Of a stretch of DNA of 64,000 nt, positions 41,804-50,550 are shown one piece after another. This DNA comes from Phytohabitans maris (GTDB lineage: Bacteria; Actinomycetota; Actinomycetes; Mycobacteriales; Micromonosporaceae), in NCBI RefSeq assembly GCF_031085175.1, contig NZ_JAVHUY010000006.1, forward strand, positions 124,001-188,000. The letters are read 5' to 3'. The position numbers were made by a program, and so were the translations under genes. Position 1 is the stretch's first letter. Each line of letters opens with the position of its first letter. Below the pieces are notes generated by a model, which did no database searches, had not been told where the DNA came from, and saw only the letters and a program-made list of their open reading frames with translations.

Positions 41804-42912
41804 TGGGTGTGCTGCGGTCGGTCGTCCTGGCGGGAGGGGGGACCGGGGGCCACATCTACCCATTGCTGGCCTTCGCGGACTGCCTCCGGCGGCACGATCC
41901 GCACGTCCGCATCACCTGCGTCGGCACGCCCAGGGGCCTGGAAAACGAGCTGATCCCGCCGCACGGCTACGACCTGCGACAGATCCCGGCCTACCAGCTG
42001 CCCCGCTCGCTCAACATGAACCTGCTGCGTACGCCGGACCGGATGTGGCGCTCGGCGCGCGCGGCGGGCAAGGTGCTCGACGAGGTGCGGGCCGACGCGG
42101 TGGTCGGCTTCGGCGGGTACGTGTCGGTGCCGGCCTACCTCGCCGCCTGGCGCCGCGAGATGCCGATCGTGATCCACGAGGTCAACGTGCCGCCGGGCGT
42201 GGCCAACCGGATGGGCATGAAGTTCACCAAGCACGTCGCCGTCGGCTTCCCGCACCAGCCGCTGAAGTCCGAGGCGCTGCGCGGCGCGCGGGTGGTGGGC
42301 GTGCCGCTGCGCCGCTCGATCAGCTCGCTCGACCGCGCGGCCGCCCGCGACGCCGCCCGGGCCCACTTCGGGCTCCGCCCCGACCTGCCGGTGCTCTTCG
42401 TCTCCGGCGGTTCGCAGGGCGCCCGTTCGATCAACCTCGCGGTCATCGGCGCCGCCAAGGAGCTGGCCCGCGCCGGCGTGCAGGTGCTGCACGTGATCGG
42501 CGCCCGCAACGAGGCGGTGTCGCCGCCGAGCGACCTGCCGGTGCCGTACAAGACGCTGCCGTACCTGTCCGAGATGGAGCTCGGGTACGCGGCGGCCGAC
42601 CTCATGCTGTGCCGCGGCGGCGCGATGACCTGCGCCGAGGTGGCCGCGCTCGGGCTGCCCGCGGTGTACGTGCCGTACCCGCACAGCAACCAGGAGCAGA
42701 AGCGCAACGCGTTGCCGGTCGTGGAGGCCGGCGGCGGGCTGCTCGTCGACGACGCCGAGCTGAGCCCGGACTGGATCGAAAGGACGGTGGTCCCGCTGGC
42801 ACGCGATCCGCAGCGGCTGGCGGCGATGGGCGCCGCAGCGGCCGCATACGGCCGGCGCGACGGCGACGAGGCGCTGCTCGACTTCGTCTACGAGGCGGTG
42901 GCAGCGGCGTGA
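41803..42912 (+). CDS. murG: Lipid II synthase MurG (UDP-GlcNAc transferase)
   Basis: 369 residues from ATG 41803 (TGATG overlap with ftsW). GT28 fold: VVLAGGGTGGHIYPLLAFAD at the N-terminus, GFGGYVSVPAYLAAW, HEVNVPPGVANRM, SGGSQGARSIN for the acceptor/donor loops, and CRGGAMTCAEVAALGLPAVYVPYPHSNQEQKRNA for UDP-GlcNAc. The last motif departs from the more usual RSGAxTVAE...PHAxxxHQ spacing, common in the family's actinobacterial members or a local variant. Makes lipid II from lipid I. Four-base overlap with murC. Confidence 0.95.
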   Translation: MGVLRSVVLAGGGTGGHIYPLLAFADCLRRHDPHVRITCVGTPRGLENELIPPHGYDLRQIPAYQLPRSLNMNLLRTPDRMWRSARAAGKVLDEVRADAVVGFGGYVSVPAYLAAWRREMPIVIHEVNVPPGVANRMGMKFTKHVAVGFPHQPLKSEALRGARVVGVPLRRSISSLDRAAARDAARAHFGLRPDLPVLFVSGGSQGARSINLAVIGAAKELARAGVQVLHVIGARNEAVSPPSDLPVPYKTLPYLSEMELGYAAADLMLCRGGAMTCAEVAALGLPAVYVPYPHSNQEQKRNALPVVEAGGGLLVDDAELSPDWIERTVVPLARDPQRLAAMGAAAAAYGRRDGDEALLDFVYEAVAAA

Positions 42913-44309
42913 CCTCGCCCGTTGACGAGTTCACCGCCGAGGATCTCGGCGCGGTCCACCTCATCGGCGTGGGCGGCGTGGGCATGAGCGGCCTGGCCCG
43001 ACTGCTGCTCACCCGCGGCATCCCGGTCTCCGGCAGCGAGCTGCGCGAGTGGCCGTCGCTGGCCGGGCTGCGCGCGCTCGGCGGCACCGTCCACATGACA
43101 CACGAAGCGTCCAACCTGGACGGTGTCGACACGGTCGTCTACTCGACCGCGATCCCGCAGGACCACCTGGAGCTGGTCGAGGCGCGGCGGCGCGGGCTGC
43201 GCGTGCTGCACCGGGCCGAGGCGCTGGCCGCGGCGATGACCGGGCGGCGGGCGATCGCGGTGGCCGGCACCCACGGCAAGACGACCACCACCTCGATGGC
43301 GACGCTCATCCTGCAGCAGGCCGGCGAGGACCCGTCGTTCGTCATCGGCGGCGAGATCTCCGAGGCGGGCTCCAACGGGCACCACGGCACCGGCCAGTAC
43401 TTCGTGGTGGAGGCGGACGAGAGCGACCGCTCGTTCCTGCTCTACCGGCCGTACGTGGCCATCATCACCAACATCGACGCCGACCACCTCAACACGTACG
43501 GCGACCTGGCCGGGCTCTCCGCCGCGTTCGCCGAGTTCGCGCGGCTGGTGCGGCCGGGCGGGTTCGTGGTCACCTGCGCCGACAACCCGGGCACCCGCGA
43601 GCTGGCCGAGCTGCTGCGCGGCGAGGGGCGCACGGTGTACACGTACGGCGAGGCGGAGGATGCCGACCTGCGCCTGACCGACATCGTGTCCTCAGTGGAC
43701 GGTGTGCGGTACCAGGCCGCGTTGGACGGCAAGCCGCTCGGCACGGTCACGCTGCCGGTGCCCGGCCGCCACCTCGGCCTCAACAGCGCCGCCGCCGTGC
43801 TCACCGCGATCCGGCTCGACCTTCCGCTGGAGGCGGCGGTGCGCGCGCTTGCGGCGTTCCCCGGGGTGCGGCGGCGCTTCGAGCGCAAGGGCGTCGCGGC
43901 CGGCGTCGCCGTGTACGACGAGTACGCGTACCACCCGACGTCGATGACCGCCGCGCTGCACACGCTCCGCGAGGTGGCCGCCGGCGGCCGGCTGCTGGTG
44001 GTCTTCCAGCCGTACCGGGTCTACCGCACCCGCGACCTGCAGGCCGAGCTCGCCACCGCGCTGGCCATCGCCGACGAGGTGATCATCCTCGAGGTCTTCG
44101 GCCCGGGCGAGGTGCGCCAGCCCGGCGAGGGCGGCATCGCCCTGACCGCCGCGGTCGACCTCCCGTCCGGCTCGAAGGTCTTCATACCCTCCTGGGAGGA
44201 CGTCCCCGCCGAGGTGGTCCGCCGCGCCAAGCCCGGCGACGTGGTCGTCACGATGGGCGCCCCGCCGATCTCGCTGATGGGCGACGAGCTCTTGGCGGCC
44301 CTCGCGTGA
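42909..44309 (+). CDS. murC: UDP-MurNAc:amino acid ligase MurC, with altered amino-acid pocket
   Basis: 466 residues from GTG 42909. GVGGVGMSGLARLLL at the N-terminus, ATP loop VAGTHGKTTTTSM, VVEADESDRSF and TNIDADHLNTYGD are normal. Two usually invariant C-terminal motifs are changed: DDYGHHP reads DEYAYHP (338-343, Tyr341 for His) and FQPHRYTRT reads FQPYRVYRT (367-374), while Arg370 and Arg373 are kept. These residues line the amino-acid site in MurC structures. Micromonosporaceae walls carry Gly in place of L-Ala at position 1, so a Gly-using MurC is plausible. A 54-bp palindrome follows the stop. Confidence 0.95.
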   Translation: MTSPVDEFTAEDLGAVHLIGVGGVGMSGLARLLLTRGIPVSGSELREWPSLAGLRALGGTVHMTHEASNLDGVDTVVYSTAIPQDHLELVEARRRGLRVLHRAEALAAAMTGRRAIAVAGTHGKTTTTSMATLILQQAGEDPSFVIGGEISEAGSNGHHGTGQYFVVEADESDRSFLLYRPYVAIITNIDADHLNTYGDLAGLSAAFAEFARLVRPGGFVVTCADNPGTRELAELLRGEGRTVYTYGEAEDADLRLTDIVSSVDGVRYQAALDGKPLGTVTLPVPGRHLGLNSAAAVLTAIRLDLPLEAAVRALAAFPGVRRRFERKGVAAGVAVYDEYAYHPTSMTAALHTLREVAAGGRLLVVFQPYRVYRTRDLQAELATALAIADEVIILEVFGPGEVRQPGEGGIALTAAVDLPSGSKVFIPSWEDVPAEVVRRAKPGDVVVTMGAPPISLMGDELLAALA

Positions 44310-44317
44310 CCTCTCCG

Positions 44318-44371
44318 GTGATCGAAGCTCCCCCCATGTCGCTAGAACGGCGTGGCGGGAGCTTCGATCAC
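44318..44371. repeat. 54-bp palindromic element, copy C
   Basis: Core GTGATCGAAGCTCC (44318-44331) and GGAGCTTCGATCAC with loop CTAGAA at 44342-44347; a few arm mismatches. It lies nine bases after murC and fifteen before the ftsQ start, inside the dcw operon, so it is not a complete transcription stop. Confidence 0.85.
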
Positions 44372-44385
44372 GGGGAGGGGAGGGC

Positions 44386-45168
44386 GTGACCGCACCCGGA
44401 GGGCGGCGGGCCGGGGCGCGGCGCTGGCGGCTGGTCCGGGCGCACTCCGATGCCGTGCCGGCCTCCGTGCGGCGGTTCATGGCGCGGGCCCGCCGGCGGC
44501 GGCTGCGGGCGGCGATGCCCTGGCTGACCATCGGCGGCGTGCTGGCGCTGATCGGGCTGGGCACCTGGATCGTGTACGGCACCGGCCTCCTCGGCGTCCG
44601 CGAGGTGCGGGTCTCCGGCACCGACATCCTCTCCGAGGACGACGTGCGCGAGGCGGCCGGCGTGCGGGACGGCGTCGCGCTGGCCCGGGTCGACCTCGAC
44701 GGCATCGAGGAACGGCTGGCCGCGCTCGCCCCGGTCGACCACGTGATCGCCTCCCGCGACTGGCCCGGCACGATCGCGATCGAGGTCGTGGAGCGTACGC
44801 CGGTGGCGGTGGTGCCGCAGGGCGCCAAGTACGTGCTGGTCGACCGGCACGGGGTGGCGTTCCACACGGTCAGCGGCAAGCCGGGCGGGCTCCCGCTGGC
44901 CCGGGTCGCCAAGCCGGGGCCGGACGACGCCGACACCCGTTCGGCCGTCGAGGTGCTCACCGCGCTCAGCCCGCAGCTGGCCAAGCAGCTCTCCGCCGTG
45001 GTCGTCAAGGGGCCGGCGGAGATCGAACTGGAGCTGCGCGGCGGCCGGGTGATCGTGTGGGGCGACTCGAGCCAGAGCGACGCGAAGTCTCAGGTCGCGA
45101 CCGCGCTGCTGCGCAAGAAGGGCGACCGGATCGACGTCAGCGCGCCGGAGGTCGTCACCATCCGGTGA
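44386..45168 (+). CDS. ftsQ: Cell division protein FtsQ/DivIB
   Basis: 260 residues from GTG 44386, with GGGGAGGGGAGGG directly upstream and next to the palindrome. An Arg-rich cytoplasmic N-terminus (1-47), a transmembrane helix (about 48-68), a POTRA domain with GVREVRVSGTDILSEDDVREAAGV, and the FtsQ domain with WPGTIAIEVVERTPVAV and YVLVDRHGVAF. It assembles with FtsL and FtsB-like proteins at the septum. The stop lies in GTGAGCGAGCG, the boundary motif of the 125-bp repeats. Confidence 0.93.
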   Translation: MTAPGGRRAGARRWRLVRAHSDAVPASVRRFMARARRRRLRAAMPWLTIGGVLALIGLGTWIVYGTGLLGVREVRVSGTDILSEDDVREAAGVRDGVALARVDLDGIEERLAALAPVDHVIASRDWPGTIAIEVVERTPVAVVPQGAKYVLVDRHGVAFHTVSGKPGGLPLARVAKPGPDDADTRSAVEVLTALSPQLAKQLSAVVVKGPAEIELELRGGRVIVWGDSSQSDAKSQVATALLRKKGDRIDVSAPEVVTIR

Positions 45169-45326
45169 GCGAGCGGGCGCCGACGGTGCCGACGCCACGA
45201 CGGCGCTGAGCGGGACCCGCGACGGCGCTGAGCGAGAGAGGCAAATGGCGCTATTGCAAAGCGCCCGGCGTGTCGGTCCTTGGATCACGCCCTACCTCCG
45301 CTTACGTTGCCGGAGAGGATCAGTAG

Positions 45327-45364
45327 TTGACATAACTCTAAGCCTCTAGTAGAGGGTGAGGGTT
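45327..45364 (+). promoter_or_regulatory. ftsZ promoter region with 31-bp inverted repeat
   Basis: TTGACA (45327-45332) is a -35 candidate with TAGTAG near 45347. A 15-base inverted repeat with four mismatches spans 45334-45364 around G45349, covering the core promoter. Similar AACTCTAA-type palindromes precede ftsZ in other actinomycetes, as I recall, and suggest a conserved operator. Confidence 0.55.
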
Positions 45365-45416
45365 ACGCCTTCGCTCGTCGGACCCTGGCACCAAACCTGG
45401 GAGGGAAGGCCACCTG

Positions 45417-46526
45417 ATGACACCACCGCACAACTACCTCGCGGTCATCAAGGTCGTCGGCATCGGCGGTGGCGGCGTCAACGCGGTCAACCGCATGATC
45501 GAGGTGGGCCTCAAGGGCGTCGAGTTCATCGCGATCAACACCGACGCACAGGCACTGCTGATGAGTGACGCCGACGTCAAGCTCGACGTCGGCCGCGAGC
45601 TGACCCGGGGGCTCGGCGCGGGCGCCAACCCGGACGTCGGCAAGAACGCCGCCGAAGACCACCGCGACGAGATCGAAGAGGTGCTCAAGGGCGCCGACAT
45701 GGTCTTCGTGACCTGCGGCGAGGGCGGCGGCACCGGCACCGGCGGCGCGCCGGTCGTCGCGCAGATCGCCCGCAAGCTGGGCGCGCTGACCATCGGCGTG
45801 GTGACCCGGCCGTTCTCGTTCGAGGGCAAGCGCCGGCAGGTGCAGGCCGAGTCCGGCATAGACGAGCTGCGCAACCAGTGCGACACGCTCATCGTGATCC
45901 CGAACGACCGGCTGCTCGCGCTCGGCGACCGCGGGATCTCCATGATGGACGCGTTCCGGCAGGCCGACCAGGTGCTGCTCTCCGGTGTCCAGGGCATCAC
46001 CGACCTGATCACCACGCCGGGCCTGATCAACCTGGACTTCGCCGACGTCAAGAGCGTGATGAGCGGCGCGGGCAGCGCGCTCATGGGCATCGGCAGCGCC
46101 CGTGGCGACAGCCGCGCGGTCGAGGCGGCCGAGAAGGCGATCTCCAGCCCGCTGCTGGAGCAGAGCATGGACGGCGCCCGGGGCGTGCTGCTCTCCATCG
46201 CCGGCGGCTCCGACCTCGGCCTGTTCGAGATCAACGACGCGGCCCAGCTGGTCACCGACGCGGCCCACCCGGACGCCAACATCATCTTCGGTGCGGTGAT
46301 CGACGACGCGCTCGGCGACGAGGTACGGGTGACCGTGATCGCGGCCGGCTTCGACGGTGGCGCACCGGCGTACAAGCCGGCCGAGGCGCCGCGCAAGGTG
46401 GTGCCCCGGGCGGACACCCCGGTGCCGACCAGCGCACCGCCGGTCTCGCCGGCCCCGCCGCCGCCCGCCCGCCGGGTGCTCTTCGACGACGTGGACGTGC
46501 CGGACTTCCTCAAGAACGGCTCCTGA
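45417..46526 (+). CDS. ftsZ: Cell division GTPase FtsZ
   Basis: 369 residues from ATG 45417; GGGAGGGAAGG upstream. [15 protein letters not shown], the tubulin signature [10 protein letters not shown] at 103-112, [10 protein letters not shown] and the T7 loop [11 protein letters not shown] are all intact. The last residues [11 protein letters not shown] form the conserved tail that binds SepF/FtsW. It polymerises into the Z-ring. It has its own promoter region and lies 38 bases before yggS. Confidence 0.97.
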   Translation: MTPPHNYLAVIKVVGIGGGGVNAVNRMIEVGLKGVEFIAINTDAQALLMSDADVKLDVGRELTRGLGAGANPDVGKNAAEDHRDEIEEVLKGADMVFVTCGEGGGTGTGGAPVVAQIARKLGALTIGVVTRPFSFEGKRRQVQAESGIDELRNQCDTLIVIPNDRLLALGDRGISMMDAFRQADQVLLSGVQGITDLITTPGLINLDFADVKSVMSGAGSALMGIGSARGDSRAVEAAEKAISSPLLEQSMDGARGVLLSIAGGSDLGLFEINDAAQLVTDAAHPDANIIFGAVIDDALGDEVRVTVIAAGFDGGAPAYKPAEAPRKVVPRADTPVPTSAPPVSPAPPPPARRVLFDDVDVPDFLKNGS

Positions 46527-46564
46527 CCGCGGCCTCGAACCGCGCATGCGGGACGCTTGCTCTC

Positions 46565-47284
46565 GTGCGTGAGGAAGAGATCGCGGCCGGGCTCGCGGCC
46601 GTACACGAACGGATCGGCGCCGCCTGTGCCGCGGCCGGGCGGGACCCCGGCGAGGTGACGCTGGTCGTGGTCACGAAGACCTACCCGGCCAGCGACGTCC
46701 AGGTGCTCGCCAAGCTCGGCGTCACCGACGTGGGGGAAAACCGCGACCAGGAGGCCGCGCCCAAGGCCGAGGAGGTCGCGGCGCTCGGTGCCCAGGTGCG
46801 GTGGCACTTCGTCGGGCAGCTCCAGCGCAACAAGTGCCGCTCGGTCGTGGGGTACGCCGACGCGGTGCACTCGATTGACGGCGTCCGGCTGGCCCGCGCG
46901 CTCGCCGGGGCGGCGCAGCGGCACCGGGAGCGGCCGTTGGACGTCCTGGTACAGGTGAGCATCGACGGCGACCCGGCCCGTGGCGGCGCGGTGGTCGGCG
47001 CCACGGTCGACCCGGACCGCGACTTCGACCGGGTGGCGCTGACCGTGGCCGAGGCCGCCCCGCTGCGGCTCGCCGGCGTCATGGCGGTGGCGCCGTTGCA
47101 CTGGTCGCCGGAGGCGGCGTTCGAGCGGCTGACCGAGGTCTCCGCCCGGCTGCGCGCCGCGCACCCGGAGGCCACGGCCGTCTCGGCGGGGATGAGCGCC
47201 GATCTCGAAGCGGCGATCGGGTACGGCGCGACACACGTGAGGATCGGCAGCGCGGTGCTCGGAACCCGCCCTAAGCTGCGGTAG
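46565..47284 (+). CDS. yggS: PLP homeostasis protein YggS
   Basis: 239 residues from GTG 46565. Alanine-racemase-like TIM barrel with the PLP lysine in [40 protein letters not shown] and [22 protein letters not shown]. It binds PLP and maintains its balance; no catalytic activity is known for the family. In actinobacteria it sits between ftsZ and sepF, often after pgeF, which is not present here. Separated from sepF by 128 bases. Confidence 0.95.
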   Translation: MREEEIAAGLAAVHERIGAACAAAGRDPGEVTLVVVTKTYPASDVQVLAKLGVTDVGENRDQEAAPKAEEVAALGAQVRWHFVGQLQRNKCRSVVGYADAVHSIDGVRLARALAGAAQRHRERPLDVLVQVSIDGDPARGGAVVGATVDPDRDFDRVALTVAEAAPLRLAGVMAVAPLHWSPEAAFERLTEVSARLRAAHPEATAVSAGMSADLEAAIGYGATHVRIGSAVLGTRPKLR

Positions 47285-47412
47285 CCTGGCGGCCGGGCAC
47301 CGAACTACACCATTGTTATTCGTGGTTCCTCAGTGGGGCCTCAGGCCGGTGTGCGGGAACGCGACGTGGCACGCCAGGGGGCGCGTGCCGCCCGGCGGAG
47401 GGAGGTGGGCGC

Positions 47413-48147
47413 ATGAGCGCTCTGCGCAAGGCGGGGGTCTGGCTCGGTCTCGTCGAGGAGGACGACGACCGTTCCTACGACGACGGGTACGAGAGCAAGA
47501 GCCGGTACCGGGACAGCGGGTACCGCGACCGTGACCGCGACTCGCGGGACGGCTGGGAGAGCCGGTCGAGCCGGTACGCGGAGGAGTTCGCGGACGAGGA
47601 CGAGGAGCTCGACGAGCAGCCGCCGCCGCGTACGCGGTCGCGGGTGGGTGAGCGCGTCCCGCTGGAGCGTTCGCCGTCGCGGAGCGAGCTGACCCGCGAG
47701 CCGTCGGGTCGGGGGGACCTGGATCGGGTCGACGGGGAGCGGGCCAGCGTCCGCTCGATCACTCGACCGAGCGCGCCGGAGCCGGTCGCGTATCCGACTC
47801 GGGAGAACCTGGCGCTCGCGCCCCAGGTGCAGCTCCGCGAGCGGGCCGTCGTGGCGGACGAGGACCAGCGGTACCAGATCACCACGCTCCACCCGACGAC
47901 CTACCGGGAGGCGCGGACCATCGGTGAGCACTTCCGCGATGGCGTACCTGTGATCATTAATCTCACCGAGATGGACGAGGCGGACGCCCGCCGACTGGTC
48001 GATTTCGCCGCCGGTTTGGCTTTCGGACTGCGCGGTACGATCGAGCGCGTGACCAACCGGGTGTTCCTGCTCTCTCCGGCCAACGTCCAGGTCACCGCGG
48101 AGGACAAGGCCAAGATTGCCGAGGGCGGGTTCTTCAACCTGAGCTAG
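47413..48147 (+). CDS. sepF: Cell division protein SepF
   Basis: 244 residues from ATG 47413 with GGAGGGAGG upstream. The short amphipathic membrane-targeting helix [16 protein letters not shown] is followed by a long disordered, Arg/Ser/Asp/Tyr-rich region (20-150) and the compact SepF domain (about 155-235) with [31 protein letters not shown] and [25 protein letters not shown]. It anchors FtsZ filaments to the membrane. The disordered segment is longer than in Bacillus, as in other actinobacteria. Confidence 0.96.
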   Translation: MSALRKAGVWLGLVEEDDDRSYDDGYESKSRYRDSGYRDRDRDSRDGWESRSSRYAEEFADEDEELDEQPPPRTRSRVGERVPLERSPSRSELTREPSGRGDLDRVDGERASVRSITRPSAPEPVAYPTRENLALAPQVQLRERAVVADEDQRYQITTLHPTTYREARTIGEHFRDGVPVIINLTEMDEADARRLVDFAAGLAFGLRGTIERVTNRVFLLSPANVQVTAEDKAKIAEGGFFNLS

Positions 48148-48175
48148 ATAACCCGACCGAGGGACCCTGCCTGCC

Positions 48176-48472
48176 GTGCTGTCGATCACCCTGCAAGTCG
48201 TTTACCTGGTGCTTTACGGCTTCTTCCTGACCCTTCTTGCCCGGTTTGTCCTAGGCGCGGTGCTCCAGTACGGCCGCCGCTGGCAGCCCAGCCGGGGGGC
48301 CGCGGCGGCATTGGAGTCCGTGTGGACCGTCACCGATCCACCCCTGCGGGCGTTGAGGCGTGTGATCCCACCACTGCGAATTGGTACTGTCAGCTTCGAC
48401 CTAGCCTCCCTTGTGTTGCTGGTTATTCTGTTCGTGCTGATGTACGTGGTAGGGCGGTTGATCACTAGCTGA
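48176..48472 (+). CDS. YggT-family membrane protein
   Basis: 98 residues from GTG 48176. Two transmembrane helices flank the conserved VTDPPLRALRRVIPPLRIGTVSFDLASL stretch of the family. YggT proteins are coded next to sepF in Gram-positive bacteria and plant chloroplasts and may help membrane organisation or division; the mechanism is unknown. It is 28 bases after sepF and 50 before divIVA, probably the same transcript. Confidence 0.92.
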   Translation: MLSITLQVVYLVLYGFFLTLLARFVLGAVLQYGRRWQPSRGAAAALESVWTVTDPPLRALRRVIPPLRIGTVSFDLASLVLLVILFVLMYVVGRLITS

Positions 48473-48522
48473 ACAGCTGGTGACCAGCCGCTACGCGGCC
48501 TCAACTGACCCGAGGAGTTTCG

Positions 48523-49320
48523 ATGCCGCTCACCCCGGCCGACGTTCACAACGTCGCCTTCAAGAAGCCTCCGATCGGCAAGCGGGGGTACGACGAGGAG
48601 GAGGTCGACGCCTTCCTTGACGAGGTTGAGCGCGAACTCGCTCGTCTGATCGAAGAAAACAACGAGCTCCGTGCGCAGGTCGAGCGCGGTGGCGGCGGTC
48701 GTGGCGGCGCTCCAGCCGGCCCGGGTGCCGACCCGCGGCTGGCCGCCGAGCTCAACGACATGAAGGCCCAGCTCGACCGCGTCCAGCGGGACAAGGCCGC
48801 CGCCGAGCAGGCGGCGCGGGCCATGCAGGCCGAGCTCGAGCAGGTGCGCTCGCAGGGCGGTCCGGTGGTCGGTGGCGACGGCGAGCAGCAGGCCCTGCGG
48901 GTCCTGATGATGGCCCAGCGCACCGCCGACGACCACGTGGCGGACGCCCGGCGCGAGGCCGACAAGCTGCTGTCCGACGCGCGGTCCAAGGCGGAGGAGG
49001 TCACCCGCGAGGCGCGGGCCAAGGCCGACGCCCTGGAGCGGGACGCCCGGCAGCGGCACCAGGAGGCGATGGGCGGGCTCGACGCCAAGCGCACCGCGCT
49101 CCAGAAGCACATCGAGGAGCTCAAGCAGTTCGAGCGCGAGTACCGCACCCGGCTCAAGGCCTACCTGGAGAGCCAGCTGCGCGACCTCGACGGTCGGGGG
49201 CAGGGCCTCGAGGCGGAGATGAGCCGGGCGGACGGCAACCGTGCCGTCGGCGGCTCCGGCGGCCTGGCCACGGCCGGCTCCTACGGCGGTGGCCGTGCGG
49301 GCGCGCTCGAGAGCCGGTAA
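48523..49320 (+). CDS. divIVA: Polar growth protein DivIVA/Wag31
   Basis: 265 residues from ATG 48523 after GAGGAG. The membrane-binding N-terminal domain (1-60) starts [36 protein letters not shown]; a Gly-rich linker (70-83) and a long coiled coil (about 90-230) with many Ala, Glu, Arg follow, ending in a Gly/Ser tail. It marks growing poles and recruits wall synthesis. The central linker with GGGGRGG is typical of actinobacterial Wag31-type proteins. Confidence 0.96.
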   Translation: MPLTPADVHNVAFKKPPIGKRGYDEEEVDAFLDEVERELARLIEENNELRAQVERGGGGRGGAPAGPGADPRLAAELNDMKAQLDRVQRDKAAAEQAARAMQAELEQVRSQGGPVVGGDGEQQALRVLMMAQRTADDHVADARREADKLLSDARSKAEEVTREARAKADALERDARQRHQEAMGGLDAKRTALQKHIEELKQFEREYRTRLKAYLESQLRDLDGRGQGLEAEMSRADGNRAVGGSGGLATAGSYGGGRAGALESR

Positions 49321-49366
49321 ACCACCTAAACGAGAGAAAAGCCGTTTCTTGCGGCGGGGGTGAGCT

Positions 49367-50098
49367 GTGATCGTCGGAAGTCTGCTGCTCATCCTCGTCG
49401 CCGTCACGCTGCTCGTGCTGGGCCTGGCCAACGGGTCGAGCGCGCTGCTGATCAGCTCCATCGCGGCGAGCTTGCTGGCTGCCGCCGCACTGGTCGTCGG
49501 TGCCCGCCAGGCCGCCGCCGCCCGTGCGGACGCCGGCTACGCCGACGACGACGAGCGGGAGCGTGCCGGCGACGAGGTCGAGGAGGCCGAGCGGGAGCGC
49601 CGCGCGCTGACCGCCGCCCGCGCGACCGAGCCGCTCGCCCGCCGCGCCGGCCCCGTCTACGGGCAGGCGAGCCGCCAGTCCGAGAGCACGATGCTCTTCG
49701 AGTCGCCGGTCGCGGTGGCCGAGCCGGCCGTCGAGTACCCCGTTCGCCAGCCGCTCGACTACCAGCCGGCCGAGGCGTACCCGCCGCCGGACGCCTACCC
49801 GCCGGCCGACGTCTCCGGCGCGGACGAGACCACCGCCGACATCCTCGACGAGGACGACCCGCCGGACGAGCCCGCCGCCCAGTACGTGTCGCCCGCCGAC
49901 GCCGCCCGGGTCGCCCGGATGACGGCCGACGTGCTGGTGATCGACGGCCGCCCCCGCTACCACCTCGCCGGGTGCGTGCACCTGCTCGGCCGGGAGAGCG
50001 AGCCGCTCCCCGTCGGCGAGGCGGTCGAGCTCGGCTTCACCCCGTGCGGCCGCTGCGAGCCCGACAGCGCACTGCTCGCCGACGCCCGCCGCGTCTGA
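49367..50098 (+). CDS. Membrane protein with C-terminal cysteine zinc-ribbon-like motif
   Basis: 243 residues from GTG 49367 with GGCGGGGGTGAG upstream. Two N-terminal transmembrane helices (about 2-22 and 26-45) precede a charged coiled stretch and a Pro/Tyr/Asp-rich disordered region, and the C-terminus shows YHLAGCVHLLG and GFTPCGRCEPDSAL, the HxxxC...CxxC pattern of an Ada-like zinc site. Exact function unknown; its position after divIVA is conserved-looking and suggests an envelope role. No catalytic motif. Confidence 0.8.
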   Translation: MIVGSLLLILVAVTLLVLGLANGSSALLISSIAASLLAAAALVVGARQAAAARADAGYADDDERERAGDEVEEAERERRALTAARATEPLARRAGPVYGQASRQSESTMLFESPVAVAEPAVEYPVRQPLDYQPAEAYPPPDAYPPADVSGADETTADILDEDDPPDEPAAQYVSPADAARVARMTADVLVIDGRPRYHLAGCVHLLGRESEPLPVGEAVELGFTPCGRCEPDSALLADARRV

Positions 50099-50241
50099 GG
50101 AGCACCTCCGCGCCGGGCCGGTCGCCGTGTGATCAAGACCCCAGACCAGCGGTAGCTCGGATCTGGCTCTTTGGGTGAGATCGGCTGGTTTCTCGGTCAC
50201 CATCGCATGCCGCGCCCACCGTCCGCCCGGCAGAATGAGGC

Positions 50242-50550
50242 ATGGTCAAGCCGCCCGACTCCCTCTCCGTGCCGGTCCGGGTCAAGCCCGGTGCCGCCCG
50301 GGTGCGCGTGGGCGGGCGGTACGACGGGCCCTACGGGCCGGCGCTCGTGATCGCGGTGCACGCGCCGCCGGTCGACGGGCGGGCCACCGAGGCGGCGCGC
50401 CGGGCGTTGGCCGAGGCGCTGGGGGTCCGTCCGGCGCAGGTCACCCTCCGCTCCGGCGCGGCCAGCCGCGACAAGCTGTTCGACGTCAGTGGCACCGGTG
50501 ACCCGGCCGACCTGGCCGGCCGCCTCGACGCACTGCGCGAGACCTCCTAG
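50242..50550 (+). CDS. DUF167 (YggU) family protein
   Basis: 102 residues from ATG 50242. The DUF167 core shows SLSVPVRVKPGAARVRVGG, ALVIAVHAPPVDGRATEAARRALAEALGV and VTLRSGAASRDKLFDV. The family is small, soluble and of unknown function, present in all domains of life. Its stop TAG shares a G with the GTG of the antiporter gene, so the two are translationally coupled. Confidence 0.9.
   Translation: MVKPPDSLSVPVRVKPGAARVRVGGRYDGPYGPALVIAVHAPPVDGRATEAARRALAEALGVRPAQVTLRSGAASRDKLFDVSGTGDPADLAGRLDALRETS

Noticed and set aside
46527-46564. pgeF (yfiH) gene between ftsZ and yggS
   Set aside because: The gap is only 38 bases; the gene is simply absent from this position, and its loss from a cluster is known in some lineages, so it is not raised as a finding.
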